Origin: Treponema sp.
GTDB taxonomy: Bacteria > Spirochaetota > Spirochaetia > Treponematales > Breznakiellaceae
Length of the DNA: 41,832 nucleotides
Direction: 5' to 3'
Assembly: GCA_009782495.1 (NCBI GenBank)
Contig: WRIX01000002.1
Span: 27,365 to 69,196, forward strand
The notes beneath the pieces were generated by a model. It was given only the letters and a program-made list of their open reading frames with translations, was not told the origin of the DNA and did not search any database. Of this stretch, positions 17,673 to 26,311 are shown piece by piece (position 1 is the first letter of the stretch; the number at the start of each line of letters is the position of its first letter). The position numbers and the translations under genes are program-made.

Positions 17673-19049
17673 ATGGCCAATTCAATCATCATGCCAAAAA
17701 CAGGCATGGCAATGGAAGAAGGAATTATCCTGGAATGGCATATCAAAAAAGGAGATAAAATATCAAAAGGTGATGTTGTAGCTCTGATTGAAACAGACAA
17801 AGCCACAATGGAACTGGAATCAGATTATGACGGAACAATCCTTGCTATTTTAAACCAGGCCGGCGAAACAGTTCCCGTAACCAAAGTTATTGCATGGGTT
17901 GGACAGGAAGGCGAAGCTGTTCCCGCAGACATGGAACTGGAATCAGATTATGACGGAACAATCCTTGCTATTTTAAACCAGGCCGGCGAAACAGTTCCCG
18001 TAACCAAAGTTATTGCATGGGTTGGACAGGAAGGCGAAGCTGTTCCCGCAGACAAGGATACCGCTTCAATTGGTTCTCCTGCCAATGTTTCTGCTGCCGG
18101 GCCAACTGTTGCTGCCGGTGCTTCCGGAGAAGTTTCATCCGGCCCGGCATATGTTACTGATTCCGGACTTGCCGCCGGTCAGGAACAGGGTATAAGGGCT
18201 ACTCCTGCAGCCAGAGCATTGTCCAGGGAATATGGCATTGATTTACACACTGTTATTCCCACGGGCAGATATGGTGAAATAAGAAAGGCCTCAGTTGAAC
18301 AGGCGGTATACTCCGCCGGGTCTGATCGCCATAAGCGGAAAGGCGAAGGTTCCCCTCCGGATATACGCGTACCATTAACAACTATTCAAAAAGTTACCGG
18401 GCGGCGAATGTCGGAAAGCCGGCATACCATACCCGAAGTAACTTCTCATATTAAAGTTGATGTAACGGAAATGCTTGTTCTGAGAGCCAGCATAAATAAA
18501 TCTCTTTCTGCGCTGGATAAACCGGGTAAAATTACCATAAATGACTTTGTTCTTGCCGCTACGGTAAAGGTTTTGCTGGCCTATCCCCGGCTTAATTCGG
18601 TACTGGACGGAAATGACTTGATTTACAAAGGCAGCGTTAATTTGGGTGTGGCCGTTGCAACAAAACGCGGGCTTGTAGTGCCGGTAATACATAATGCCCG
18701 GGATTATTCGCTGACAGATCTTTCATTATATGCAGCAGAACTTGCCGTAAAAGCCCGCGAAGGCAGTCTGAAAGCCGAAGATATAACCGGAGGAACATTT
18801 ACCGTATCCAATATCGGCATGTACGGAGTTACTTCATTTACTCCCATCATTAATCCGCCCGAAGCGGCAATACTTGGAGTCTGTGCTGTGGAAGACGAAC
18901 TGAAACTGGATGGTGAAAAAGTTGTCAATCGAAAGATAATGGGCCTTTCTCTTGCATACGATCACCGTATTGCAGACGGGGCGGAATCATCCATGTTTCT
19001 GAAAGAACTAAAAGATACTCTGGAAGCACCTTTGCTGATTCTGTTATAA
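17673..19049 (+). CDS. Dihydrolipoamide acyltransferase E2 with partly duplicated lipoyl domain
   Basis: The 458-residue E2 has an N-terminal lipoyl domain with lipoyl-lysine K43 in ETDKATME, a flexible Ala/Gly/Pro linker, an E3/E1-binding domain at about 174-210 (ATPAARALSREYGI) and a catalytic acyltransferase domain to the end with H431 in YDHRIADG. The second half of the lipoyl domain (residues 46-86) is repeated exactly as residues 87-127, without a second lysine, so the extra copy cannot be lipoylated. AAGGAG precedes the ATG at 17673. No E3 (lipoamide dehydrogenase) gene is in the window, so it must come from elsewhere. Confidence 0.9.
   Translation: MANSIIMPKTGMAMEEGIILEWHIKKGDKISKGDVVALIETDKATMELESDYDGTILAILNQAGETVPVTKVIAWVGQEGEAVPADMELESDYDGTILAILNQAGETVPVTKVIAWVGQEGEAVPADKDTASIGSPANVSAAGPTVAAGASGEVSSGPAYVTDSGLAAGQEQGIRATPAARALSREYGIDLHTVIPTGRYGEIRKASVEQAVYSAGSDRHKRKGEGSPPDIRVPLTTIQKVTGRRMSESRHTIPEVTSHIKVDVTEMLVLRASINKSLSALDKPGKITINDFVLAATVKVLLAYPRLNSVLDGNDLIYKGSVNLGVAVATKRGLVVPVIHNARDYSLTDLSLYAAELAVKAREGSLKAEDITGGTFTVSNIGMYGVTSFTPIINPPEAAILGVCAVEDELKLDGEKVVNRKIMGLSLAYDHRIADGAESSMFLKELKDTLEAPLLILL
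17808..18053 (+). repeat. Exact 123-bp tandem duplication inside the E2 gene
   Basis: Positions 17808-17930 and 17931-18053 are identical over all 123 bases, starting ATGGAACTGG and ending CCCGCAGAC. The unit is 41 codons, so the frame is kept. Full identity, including third positions, means a very recent event or an assembly error. It doubles the C-terminal half of the lipoyl domain. Confidence 0.97.
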
Positions 19050-19050
19050 T
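19042..19050 (+). promoter_or_regulatory. Extended -10 promoter of the SorC-type gene
   Basis: TGT-TATAAT ends eight bases before the ATG at 19059, within the end of the E2 gene. The predicted transcript begins at or next to the ATG. There is no ribosome site, so the regulator is probably made from a leaderless mRNA as well as by read-through. Confidence 0.65.
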
Positions 19051-19058
19051 CAACGGTA

Positions 19059-20018
19059 ATGAATAAATCATTTGAAATGCTGGTTGAAATAGCCAAGCAT
19101 TACTACGTGGACTCCATGTCCCAGTCGGAGATTGCCGAACTGTATAAAATATCCAGACCGACTGTTGCAAACATGCTCAAGGAATGCAAGGAAAAGGGCA
19201 TTGTTGAAATTCGGATAAATGATAAATCTCCGTTTAGTTCGGAAATCGGACAGCTTTTGATGAAAAAATACGGAATGGAGACGGTATGTGTTGTATCTCA
19301 GGAAGATGATTATGCTTTAACTTTATATAAAACCTGTCTTGAAACAGCGAATTTTCTTTCATCGTTGCTGGCAAACAATTTGAAGATAGGTATTTCCTGG
19401 GGAACGGCGCTTTACCATACGATACGCCAGCTTCCGAAGCTCGGTTTGATGGACTGCGAAGTAATCCAGCTAATGGGAGGTTTGGGGGCAGCGGCTCTTT
19501 ATTATGATGGAGCGGAACTTGCCAGAATTCTGTCCGACAAGCTGTGTGCCCGGTTTTTTCCTGTGCTTTCTCCTGTTTTGGTACAGAGCCGGGAGCTGAG
19601 GGATGCCCTTTTAAAAGAGCCGGGAATAAAGGAAACACTGGAAAAGGCCGGCTCACTGGATCTTGCGCTGGTGGGATTAAGTTCGGACCTTCCCGAAGAC
19701 AGCGCCCTTGTTAAAGCAGGCTTTCTTTCACCCGAAGAAGCCAGGCAGGTTTACGGCGAAGGGTCTTGCGGTCACCTTTGCGGTTATCACTACGATGCAG
19801 AAGGGAAATTTATGAGCAGTCCGATTAACAACCGGGTGGTTGGTATTAACCCGGACGAGTTTTTGCGGGTGCCGAGACGGATGGGAATAGCCTGCGGTAA
19901 ACAGAAAGCACGGGCAATTCATGCAGCTCTGAAAGGCAGGCTTATAACCGACCTCTTTACCGATGAATTAACCGCATTACAGATAATAAGTTTTGAACAG
20001 TCGACAACCCCGCTCTGA
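19059..20018 (+). CDS. SorC/DeoR-family sugar-binding transcriptional regulator
   Basis: The 319-residue protein has an N-terminal helix-turn-helix (SQSEIAELYKISRPTVANML, about 22-42) and the C-terminal sugar-phosphate-binding domain of the SorC/CggR type, with GISWGTALYHTI near 109 and VGLSSDLPEDSAL and GHLCGYHYD later. It binds DNA and responds to a phosphorylated sugar or related effector. Its position right after the E1/E2 operon suggests it controls that operon, perhaps through the palindrome at 15585-15619. The last residues (STTPL) and the stop codon lie inside a GC-rich hairpin, so the original C terminus may have been replaced. Confidence 0.88.
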   Translation: MNKSFEMLVEIAKHYYVDSMSQSEIAELYKISRPTVANMLKECKEKGIVEIRINDKSPFSSEIGQLLMKKYGMETVCVVSQEDDYALTLYKTCLETANFLSSLLANNLKIGISWGTALYHTIRQLPKLGLMDCEVIQLMGGLGAAALYYDGAELARILSDKLCARFFPVLSPVLVQSRELRDALLKEPGIKETLEKAGSLDLALVGLSSDLPEDSALVKAGFLSPEEARQVYGEGSCGHLCGYHYDAEGKFMSSPINNRVVGINPDEFLRVPRRMGIACGKQKARAIHAALKGRLITDLFTDELTALQIISFEQSTTPL

Positions 20019-20028
20019 AGGACGGGGT
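20007..20028 (+). repeat. GC-rich hairpin containing the SorC-gene stop codon
   Basis: ACCCCG (20007-20012) pairs with CGGGGT (20023-20028); the TGA stop is in the loop. Similar CCCCGCTCT...GGGG hairpins are known at ends of IS200/IS605-type elements and as REP repeats, but no transposase is nearby. No T run follows, so it is not a typical terminator. Confidence 0.45.
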
Positions 20029-20064
20029 ATTAATTCAGCTTGCGAATAAGAACAAGGGGTAATT

Positions 20065-20724
20065 ATGTCCGATAAAAAAGTGCTGGCGGCGCCGTCAATT
20101 CTTTCGGCGGATTTTGGGCGTCTTGCGGAAGAAGTAAAGTCGATTGAAGCAGCGGGAGCGGACTGGGTCCATGTAGATGTAATGGACGGACATTTTGCCC
20201 AAAATCTTTCGTTCGGGCCGAAAACAGTTGCCGACATACGGCCTGTTACAAAACTTGTCTTGGATTGCCATCTTATGGTCAGCAATCCCCTGGATTATAT
20301 TACAAGTTTTGCGGAAGCAGGAGCAGATTACTTTACTTTTCATGTTGAAGCAGCTGTTCATTCCAGCCGCGTTATACAGCAAATCAGAGCTGCCGGAATG
20401 AAACCGGGGGTTTGCATTGTCCCCGGCACTCCGGTACATACCCTGGATGAGATCGTAAGTGAGGTGGACTTAATTTTAATGCTTCTTGTGAACCCGGGAT
20501 TCGGAGGACAAAAAATGATACCGTCCTGTTTGGAAAAACTTGTTAAACTTGCTTCAATCAGGGAAGAAAAAGGTTACCATTATCTGCTTTCGGTTGACGG
20601 AGGTATTACAGCCGATAATGCTTCCCTGGCTGTTGAAAAGGGAGCAGATGTAATTGTAGCAGGGAGTTCTTTTTTTACTGCTTCGGACAAGGCTGCAATA
20701 GTAAGGAAACTTAAAGGTATTTAA
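20065..20724 (+). CDS. rpe: Ribulose-phosphate 3-epimerase
   Basis: 219 residues, normal for Rpe. Motifs in order: APSILSADFGRL, HVDVMDGHFAQNLSFGP (metal-binding His and catalytic Asp), DCHLMVSNP, VNPGFGGQKMIPS and SVDGGI. It interconverts ribulose 5-phosphate and xylulose 5-phosphate in the pentose phosphate pathway. AAGGGG precedes the ATG. It may share transcripts with the regulator upstream. It runs into the convergent comF gene, overlapping by four bases at the stops. Confidence 0.96.
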   Translation: MSDKKVLAAPSILSADFGRLAEEVKSIEAAGADWVHVDVMDGHFAQNLSFGPKTVADIRPVTKLVLDCHLMVSNPLDYITSFAEAGADYFTFHVEAAVHSSRVIQQIRAAGMKPGVCIVPGTPVHTLDEIVSEVDLILMLLVNPGFGGQKMIPSCLEKLVKLASIREEKGYHYLLSVDGGITADNASLAVEKGADVIVAGSSFFTASDKAAIVRKLKGI

Positions 20725-21512
20725 TCATAACAAAGACATATCCCGTAAACTTTTTCAGTACCTCCTGATTTTAATGCAGTTGCACAGGCATCCATTGTAG
20801 CTCCCGTGGTATATACATCATCAAAGAGAATTGCGGTCTTTGGGACAATCCTGGTATCAATAATTATCCTGCCTTGAAGATTTTGGAGCCTGTTTTCTTT
20901 ATTCAATCGTTTTTGACTGACCGAAGGAAGGCGTTTTAAGCATCGTTGTATTGGTATGGAAGGTTCTGATCTTTTTGTCCGGTAATGAATACTCACTTCC
21001 AGCAGCTTTGCCAGATAGTCTATCTGGTCCCACCCGCTTTGTTTGATTTTTCCCGGTCTTGCCGGAACAGGTACCCAGCAAAACCCTGATACGTCTTCTG
21101 TTTCCAGCAAAATATCCAGGCCTTGCCATAGTTTTTCGACAAATAAATTACCCAAACCAAGACGTCTTTTAAATTTGTATTCCCCCAGTACTTTTTTAAA
21201 ATGGCCCATATAGGGAAAAAGCGAAATAAGACGGTCAAATGATCGTTCCGATCCATTACGGCAGGGAAGACAGGTACCTTGTTCAGAAACAAGAGGCTGA
21301 CCGCAAAGAGAACAACGGCCTCTTTCCGCCTCCGGAATTTCCAGTTTTTTACGGCAGTTACAGCATAAGCCATAAAAGGAATCAGGGCTGTAATTGACTG
21401 AATCAAACGGTTTATTATTAAATGAGCTTCCGCAAAGGGCACAGCCTTGAGGGAAAAACGTTTCCCGTATTGCTTCCCGCCAATAGGGCAGTTTTGATAA
21501 TAGGGTGTTCAT
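20721..21512 (-). CDS. comF: ComF-family phosphoribosyltransferase-like protein
   Basis: 263 residues. The N-terminal third has paired Cys knuckles (CALCGS, CCNCRKK, CSLCGQ, CLPC) for zinc, and the C-terminal half has the phosphoribosyltransferase loop FDDVYTTGATMD. ComF proteins take part in DNA uptake in naturally competent bacteria; in others the role is unclear. No other competence gene is in the window. The 3' end overlaps rpe by four bases on the opposite strand. No clear ribosome site precedes the ATG. Confidence 0.9.
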   Translation of the reverse strand: MNTLLSKLPYWREAIRETFFPQGCALCGSSFNNKPFDSVNYSPDSFYGLCCNCRKKLEIPEAERGRCSLCGQPLVSEQGTCLPCRNGSERSFDRLISLFPYMGHFKKVLGEYKFKRRLGLGNLFVEKLWQGLDILLETEDVSGFCWVPVPARPGKIKQSGWDQIDYLAKLLEVSIHYRTKRSEPSIPIQRCLKRLPSVSQKRLNKENRLQNLQGRIIIDTRIVPKTAILFDDVYTTGATMDACATALKSGGTEKVYGICLCYD

Positions 21513-21614
21513 GCTGTATAGAGGGTAATATAGTGAATAGTGCTTGTATTGATCAAGAATATTTACCGAACTGAACGCATTGGTGCAAATAATCTAATAT
21601 TGGTGAAAGAAGGA

Positions 21615-22349
21615 TTATCCATTTTGAACATTTATTTTAAAATAGTTTAAAACTTCTTTATAAACATCCTGTTCGTGAAGGCACGTATCTATGAGATACC
21701 CGCTAATTTTTGTATATTCCTTGAGTCCTCTATAATAAAACTGTTTTTTTTCATCTTGAATAATAAACGGTACGATTTTGTTTTTAAGGCATTCTTTAAA
21801 CATAATCAGTCTTCCAACTCTGCCGTTTCCATCCTGGAAAGGATGTATTTTTTCAAAATGGTAATGATAATCAATAACATCATTAATAGTAATTGCCTCT
21901 TTTTTTACATAAGACGATAGCAGCTTACTCATTTCACTTGTTACTTGTGCTGCCGGGGTAGTTTCCATGTCGCCGACGATATTTTCTCTTGATTTATAGT
22001 CTCCTACGTTAAACCAATCTTTTTTTGAATCCGAAGTGCCTTGTTTTAAAAGCCTATGGTACTCTTTGATTAAATCTTCTGACAGCGGGTGGTTTGCTGT
22101 TTCCAGTATGTAGTTAAAACAAGAAAAATGGTTTACCGTTTCAATAATATCATCAACATTAACAGCTTTATTATTTTCTGTACTGATTGTATTTGTTTCA
22201 AAAATATAACGGGTTTCTTCTTCCGAAAGGCGGCTTCCTTCGATGCGGTTTGAATTATAAGCAAATTTAATTTGAGTGTAATGATATAAACCACCTTTCA
22301 GGCGCATGTTTTTTTCTTCAATCAAATAATCAAGTAAATCTGTTTTCAT
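21615..22349 (-). CDS. Fic-domain protein with N-terminal autoinhibitory motif
   Basis: 244 residues with the catalytic Fic motif HPFQDGNGR (H169-R177), needed to transfer AMP from ATP to a target hydroxyl. The N terminus has SNRIEG (33-38), which matches the inhibitory helix S/T-x-x-x-E-G/N, so E37 should block the ATP site: a class II Fic protein. The gene is noticeably more AT-rich than its neighbours and stands alone between comF and mnmA, which suggests acquisition. No small antitoxin gene is visible, in keeping with the built-in inhibitor. The target is unknown. Confidence 0.9.
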   Translation of the reverse strand: MKTDLLDYLIEEKNMRLKGGLYHYTQIKFAYNSNRIEGSRLSEEETRYIFETNTISTENNKAVNVDDIIETVNHFSCFNYILETANHPLSEDLIKEYHRLLKQGTSDSKKDWFNVGDYKSRENIVGDMETTPAAQVTSEMSKLLSSYVKKEAITINDVIDYHYHFEKIHPFQDGNGRVGRLIMFKECLKNKIVPFIIQDEKKQFYYRGLKEYTKISGYLIDTCLHEQDVYKEVLNYFKINVQNG

Positions 22350-22463
22350 GGTATCGTTTTCTTTTTCATGTTACTCTAAAGTAATGTACAACTTACTGAA
22401 CTCCCAAACAACCATATTAATAATAGGACAAACAGTCCCAAATTTCAATGGAGACGGAACCGA

Positions 22464-22485
22464 AAAGCCCTTGCAAAAGGGCTTT
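22464..22485 (-). terminator. Likely intrinsic terminator after mnmA
   Basis: AAAGCCCTT and AAGGGCTTT form a perfect nine-pair stem around GCAA, followed on the - strand by a short T run (TTTTC). It lies about 80 bases past the mnmA stop and before fic, so it should end the mnmA transcript. On the + strand no T run follows. Confidence 0.6.
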
Positions 22486-22566
22486 GGAGCTTCATCCTTT
22501 AATTTCCCTTTTTACAGGATTATTACGAATTACATTGTCAAACTGCTACAGCGATAAATTGAACAC

Positions 22567-23616
22567 TTACATAATTGTTCCGCCGCCTACAACTATGTCC
22601 CCGTCGTAAAATACTGCGGCCTGACCTGGAGTAATAGCCCTGTGCGGTTCATCAAATTCAACACGTATTGTATCGGGACCGGTCTGTATAACAAGGGCAG
22701 AGCTTTCTTTTTGCAGATACCTTGTTTTTACGCCAAGCCGTAACGGCTGTGTTATGTTTTCGCAGGCTATAAAATTAACCTGGTTAGCAGAAAATGTTTT
22801 TGTATAAAGGGTCGATTCGTCACCCACAACCAGGGTATTGGTATCAATGTTTTTTGCCTTAACGTAAATGGGTGTATTAAAGGCTATTCCCAGTCCGCGG
22901 CGCTGGCCCAGAGTATAATGTATAAGACCGCGGTGTCTGCCAAGAATTTTGCCTTCAATGTCTGTTATATTGCCTTCAGGATAAACTTTACCGGTATATG
23001 TTTCGATAAAAAACGCATAATCTCCGTCGTCTACAAAACATATGTCCTGGCTTTCTGTTTTTTCCGCATTAGCCAGACCGCGGGATGCCGCAATTTCGCG
23101 TACTTCTGCTTTTGATAGTTTTCCCAGAGGTAATGACGTATGTGCCAGTTCTTCCTGGCTCATCATAAAAAGTACATAACTTTGATCTTTTTTTGAATCC
23201 GCACCTTTTTTAAGCAGCCAACGGTCTCCCGATTTTTCTATCTGTGCATAATGGCCTGTTACCAGGGTTTCTGCTTCAAGTTCCTTAACCCTTCTGGGGA
23301 GCAGCGAAAATTTTAAATGGCGGTTACATTCTATGCAAGGGTTTGGAGTTTCTCCTTTTTCGTAACTTGCAATAAAAGGCTTAATAACATATTTGGTAAA
23401 TTCTTCTGTATAGTTAAGTACATAGTGGGGGATTCCAAGTTTCCATGCGACTTTCCGGGCATCATTAATATCTTCCAGCGAACAACATTTGCTTCCGCCG
23501 TTTGCGATAAGCTTCATTGTTACGCCGATACAATCATAGCCGGTTTCCTGCATCAGAATTGCCGAGACAGCGCTGTCAACTCCGCCGGACATGGCAATTA
23601 AGGCGCGGTTTTTCAT
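22567..23616 (-). CDS. mnmA: tRNA-specific 2-thiouridylase MnmA
   Basis: 349 residues. The PP-loop ATP site is AMSGGVDSAVSA near residue 8; the first catalytic cysteine is C94 in NPCIECN and the second lies in SQDICFV near 190; YTLGQRRGLGIA and PGQAAVFYDGD are C-terminal family motifs. The enzyme puts sulfur on U34 of Lys, Glu and Gln tRNAs. The cysteine desulfurase at 28819-30036 could be the sulfur source. An extended -10 (TGT-TAAACT) ends eight bases before the ATG and there is no ribosome site, so the mRNA may be leaderless, though the -35 is poor. Confidence 0.96.
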   Translation of the reverse strand: MKNRALIAMSGGVDSAVSAILMQETGYDCIGVTMKLIANGGSKCCSLEDINDARKVAWKLGIPHYVLNYTEEFTKYVIKPFIASYEKGETPNPCIECNRHLKFSLLPRRVKELEAETLVTGHYAQIEKSGDRWLLKKGADSKKDQSYVLFMMSQEELAHTSLPLGKLSKAEVREIAASRGLANAEKTESQDICFVDDGDYAFFIETYTGKVYPEGNITDIEGKILGRHRGLIHYTLGQRRGLGIAFNTPIYVKAKNIDTNTLVVGDESTLYTKTFSANQVNFIACENITQPLRLGVKTRYLQKESSALVIQTGPDTIRVEFDEPHRAITPGQAAVFYDGDIVVGGGTIM

Positions 23617-23650
23617 ATTGATTTAGTTTAACATGCTAAAAATTGCATTT

Positions 23651-24256
23651 TTACGGCGAAAGAGAAGTATGCAAGGAATTCATAAAGTTGTTAACAGAAT
23701 CTTCACAGCTCCTCATGGCAAGAATTGTTTTTTCAAAGACAGTGTCCAATTCCCACCCAAGAAGGGCAGTTCCCTTTTCGATTACCTCTCTGGAACAACC
23801 TGCCGCAAAAGCAGGAGTTTTATATTTCTTTTTTAGCGATTTTACTTCCATGTCCTGAACACTTTTGGACGGTCTTATAATTGCAGTAGCCCAGACAAGT
23901 CCTGTTAATTCATCGGTTGCAAAGAGAACTTTTTCCATTTCATGTTCCGGTTTTGCCGCTACTCCGGTAATGCCATAACCGTGGCAGCAAACAGCGTGGA
24001 TCAATTCTTCCGAAGCGCCGCCTTCGTTCAGGAGTTCCGGCGCTTTCAGGCAATGCTGTTCCGGATATTCTTCAAAATCTATATCGTGAAGGAGCCCGAC
24101 AATGGCCCAGAACTCAGCATCGTCATTGTAACCAAGTTCTCCGGCGTACCATTTCATAACACCTTCCACAGTTAAAGCATGCTGGAGGTGAAAAGGATCT
24201 TTATTGTGTTTACAAAGTAAATCCCATGCCTGTTGACGGTTTATTTTTGCATCCAT
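23651..24256 (-). CDS. HD-domain metal-dependent hydrolase
   Basis: 201 residues of the HD superfamily. The first His is in FHLQHALTVEGVM, the HD pair in VGLLHDIDFEEYPEQH near residue 53, and later VCCHGYG and TDELTGLV agree with the HDIG-type family. Such proteins hydrolyse phosphate esters, often nucleotides, in the cytoplasm; the substrate is unknown. It has its own near-consensus promoter positioned so that transcription begins at the ATG. It may be transcribed with mnmA, whose start is 34 bases downstream. Confidence 0.85.
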   Translation of the reverse strand: MDAKINRQQAWDLLCKHNKDPFHLQHALTVEGVMKWYAGELGYNDDAEFWAIVGLLHDIDFEEYPEQHCLKAPELLNEGGASEELIHAVCCHGYGITGVAAKPEHEMEKVLFATDELTGLVWATAIIRPSKSVQDMEVKSLKKKYKTPAFAAGCSREVIEKGTALLGWELDTVFEKTILAMRSCEDSVNNFMNSLHTSLSP

Positions 24257-24262
24257 GTTTTG

Positions 24263-24291
24263 AGTTTATCAGGACTTTAGAAAAAGATCAA
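24263..24291 (-). promoter_or_regulatory. Promoter of the HD hydrolase gene, leaderless layout
   Basis: On the - strand TTGATC (24291-24286), a 17-base spacer and TAAACT (24268-24263) are followed by only six bases before the ATG at 24256. No ribosome site is present. Confidence 0.65.
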
Positions 24292-24295
24292 TTGT

Positions 24296-24835
24296 TTAAT
24301 AGTTTTCTGCTCTGATATGAAAGTACGATTTTGGATGTTTGCACACAGCACAAAGTTCGGGCGCGTTTTTACCAATTACGATATGGCCGCAGTTGGCGCA
24401 CTGCCACATCTGGTCACCGTCTCTGCTGAACACAATACCGCCGTCTATATTGGCCAAAAGTTTTCTGTACCGTTCTTCGTGTTCTTTTTCTATTTTGGCG
24501 ATCCCTTCCATTTCTGCGGCAATTTGTGCAAAGCCTTCCTCTTTGGCAGTTTTGGCAAAACCGGCATACATATCGGTCCATTCATAATTTTCCCCTGCTG
24601 CCGCATCTTTTAGGTTGTCCGTTGTGCCGGGAATTTTATCTTCATGAAGATGCTTAAACCAAATTTTTGCATGTTCTTTTTCGTTCAGAGCTGTTTCCCG
24701 GAAAAGAGCGGCAATTTGTACATAGCCGTCCTTTTCTGCTTTTGAAGCAAAGTAAAGGTATTTGGTGTGAGCCTGGGATTCACCCGCAAAGGCAGTTTGT
24801 AAATTTTGCCATGTCTTAGAATCTTTTAAATCCAT
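24296..24835 (-). CDS. rbr: Rubrerythrin
   Basis: 179 residues. The N-terminal four-helix domain carries the di-iron Glu/His ligands ([42 protein letters not shown]). The C-terminal rubredoxin-like domain has CANCGH and [11 protein letters not shown], which bind one iron. It reduces hydrogen peroxide in anaerobes, with electrons from rubredoxin or similar carriers. GAGGAAAA precedes the ATG, with TATAAT-like sequence in the spacer to pncB. It supports an anaerobic lifestyle. Confidence 0.97.
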   Translation of the reverse strand: MDLKDSKTWQNLQTAFAGESQAHTKYLYFASKAEKDGYVQIAALFRETALNEKEHAKIWFKHLHEDKIPGTTDNLKDAAAGENYEWTDMYAGFAKTAKEEGFAQIAAEMEGIAKIEKEHEERYRKLLANIDGGIVFSRDGDQMWQCANCGHIVIGKNAPELCAVCKHPKSYFHIRAENY

Positions 24836-24847
24836 GTTTTCCTCTTT

Positions 24848-26311
24848 TTATATTTTTTTTACATTATAATCGAAAGCTTTAATTAAATCCAGTTTTAATG
24901 TCCTTAATCGTTCTGTTACCGATATTTTGTAAATGTGAGGATTAAGAATACGCTTATAACTATGATCAAAACATTCCAGACCTTCCCGTACTTTTTGCTG
25001 AATTTCAGGAAGAGAGGGCGTCTCCGATACGATTTCTCCCTTGCTTATTCGTTTTTTCAATAATGCTTCAGCGCTGTCATCATTCAAAATCGTATGATAA
25101 AAATGACGATAATCTGCTTGGGGGTGCCAGAAAACATGCTGTTTGCCTTTTTCCGGAATATCTGGGTTTTCCGGGTCATCCAATGTCATGATATCGGCGA
25201 CAGCTAATCCTTTTTCGTCCTTAATGCGCCATACCTGTTTTATTCCCGGATTTGTTGTTTTTTCGGGATTGTCCGAGAATTTCATGGTAGGAATTAGTTT
25301 TCCTTCTTCTTCTTTTGCTGCAAGCTTATACACGCCGCTAAAAGCGGCTTCGTTGCCGCCTGTTACCATTCTGGTACCAACTCCCCAGATATTAATGGGC
25401 GCTCCTGCTTTTGTTAGGGTATCTACGATATATTCATCCAAATCGTTTGAAACGGTAATTGTTGCATTGGGAAAACCGGCCTCATTTAAAATACGCCTTA
25501 CTTCAACGGAAAGGTAATGTATATCGCCGGAATCCAGCCTGACGCCGAAATTTTTGCCTTTACCGGCTAATTCCCTGCCTGCCTTAATTGCGTTGTGTAT
25601 TCCGCTTTTCAGCGTATCGTATGTATCAATAAGAAAAATGGTTTTATCCGGGTAAAGAGCGGCGTATGCACGAAAAGCTTCTTCCTCATCGGAAAACGAA
25701 AGCACCCATGAATGAGCCATAGTGCCCAACACCGGAATAGTAAACATTTTACCAGCCAAAACATTGCTTGTTCCCGAAGCTCCGCCGATAAAGGCAGCTC
25801 TGGAGGCGGACAGGGCGCCGTCGGGTCCCTGTGCCCTGCGCAGACCGAATTCCATAACAAAACCGTTATTCGAAGCCAGTACAACCCGTGCCGTTTTTGT
25901 TGCGATAAGGCTTTGAAAGTTTATTGTATTTAATATCAGCCCTTCGAGTATTTGTGCTTCGATCAGATTGGAATCCACACGGATTACAGGTTCCTGGGGA
26001 AAAATTATGGTTCCTTCGTCCATTGCAAAAAGATCGCCGCTAAAACGAAAATCTTTAAGATAGTCAAGAAAAGCATCCTCAAAATAATGCAATGACGAAA
26101 GGTAATCAAGGTCTTCTTTTGAAAAAGAAAAATTCTTAAGCGTTTTTAATAATGTTTCCAGACCGGCAAAAACCGAAAAACCGCCGCCTGACGGCTGGTG
26201 GCGGAAAAAAACTTCAAACACCGCCCGGCCGCTCATCTTGTTTTTCCAATAACCCTGGGCCATGGTAAGTGAATAAAAATCTGTAAAGAGGGCCGATAGT
26301 CCGGCGTTCAT
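24848..26311 (-). CDS. pncB: Nicotinate phosphoribosyltransferase
   Basis: 487 residues, the long form common outside enterobacteria. It starts ALFTDFYSLTMAQGYW and has FGLRRAQGPDGALSASRAAFIGG, GTMAHSW with the phospho-His, and VRLDSGDIHYLS. It converts nicotinate and PRPP to nicotinate mononucleotide for NAD synthesis. Its ATG overlaps the stop of pncA by one base (TAATG), which implies coupled translation of two consecutive steps in the same pathway. Confidence 0.96.
   Translation of the reverse strand: MNAGLSALFTDFYSLTMAQGYWKNKMSGRAVFEVFFRHQPSGGGFSVFAGLETLLKTLKNFSFSKEDLDYLSSLHYFEDAFLDYLKDFRFSGDLFAMDEGTIIFPQEPVIRVDSNLIEAQILEGLILNTINFQSLIATKTARVVLASNNGFVMEFGLRRAQGPDGALSASRAAFIGGASGTSNVLAGKMFTIPVLGTMAHSWVLSFSDEEEAFRAYAALYPDKTIFLIDTYDTLKSGIHNAIKAGRELAGKGKNFGVRLDSGDIHYLSVEVRRILNEAGFPNATITVSNDLDEYIVDTLTKAGAPINIWGVGTRMVTGGNEAAFSGVYKLAAKEEEGKLIPTMKFSDNPEKTTNPGIKQVWRIKDEKGLAVADIMTLDDPENPDIPEKGKQHVFWHPQADYRHFYHTILNDDSAEALLKKRISKGEIVSETPSLPEIQQKVREGLECFDHSYKRILNPHIYKISVTERLRTLKLDLIKAFDYNVKKI

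Noticed and set aside
20007-20028. Rho-independent terminator after the SorC-type gene
   Set aside because: The stem is GC-rich but no T run follows on either strand.
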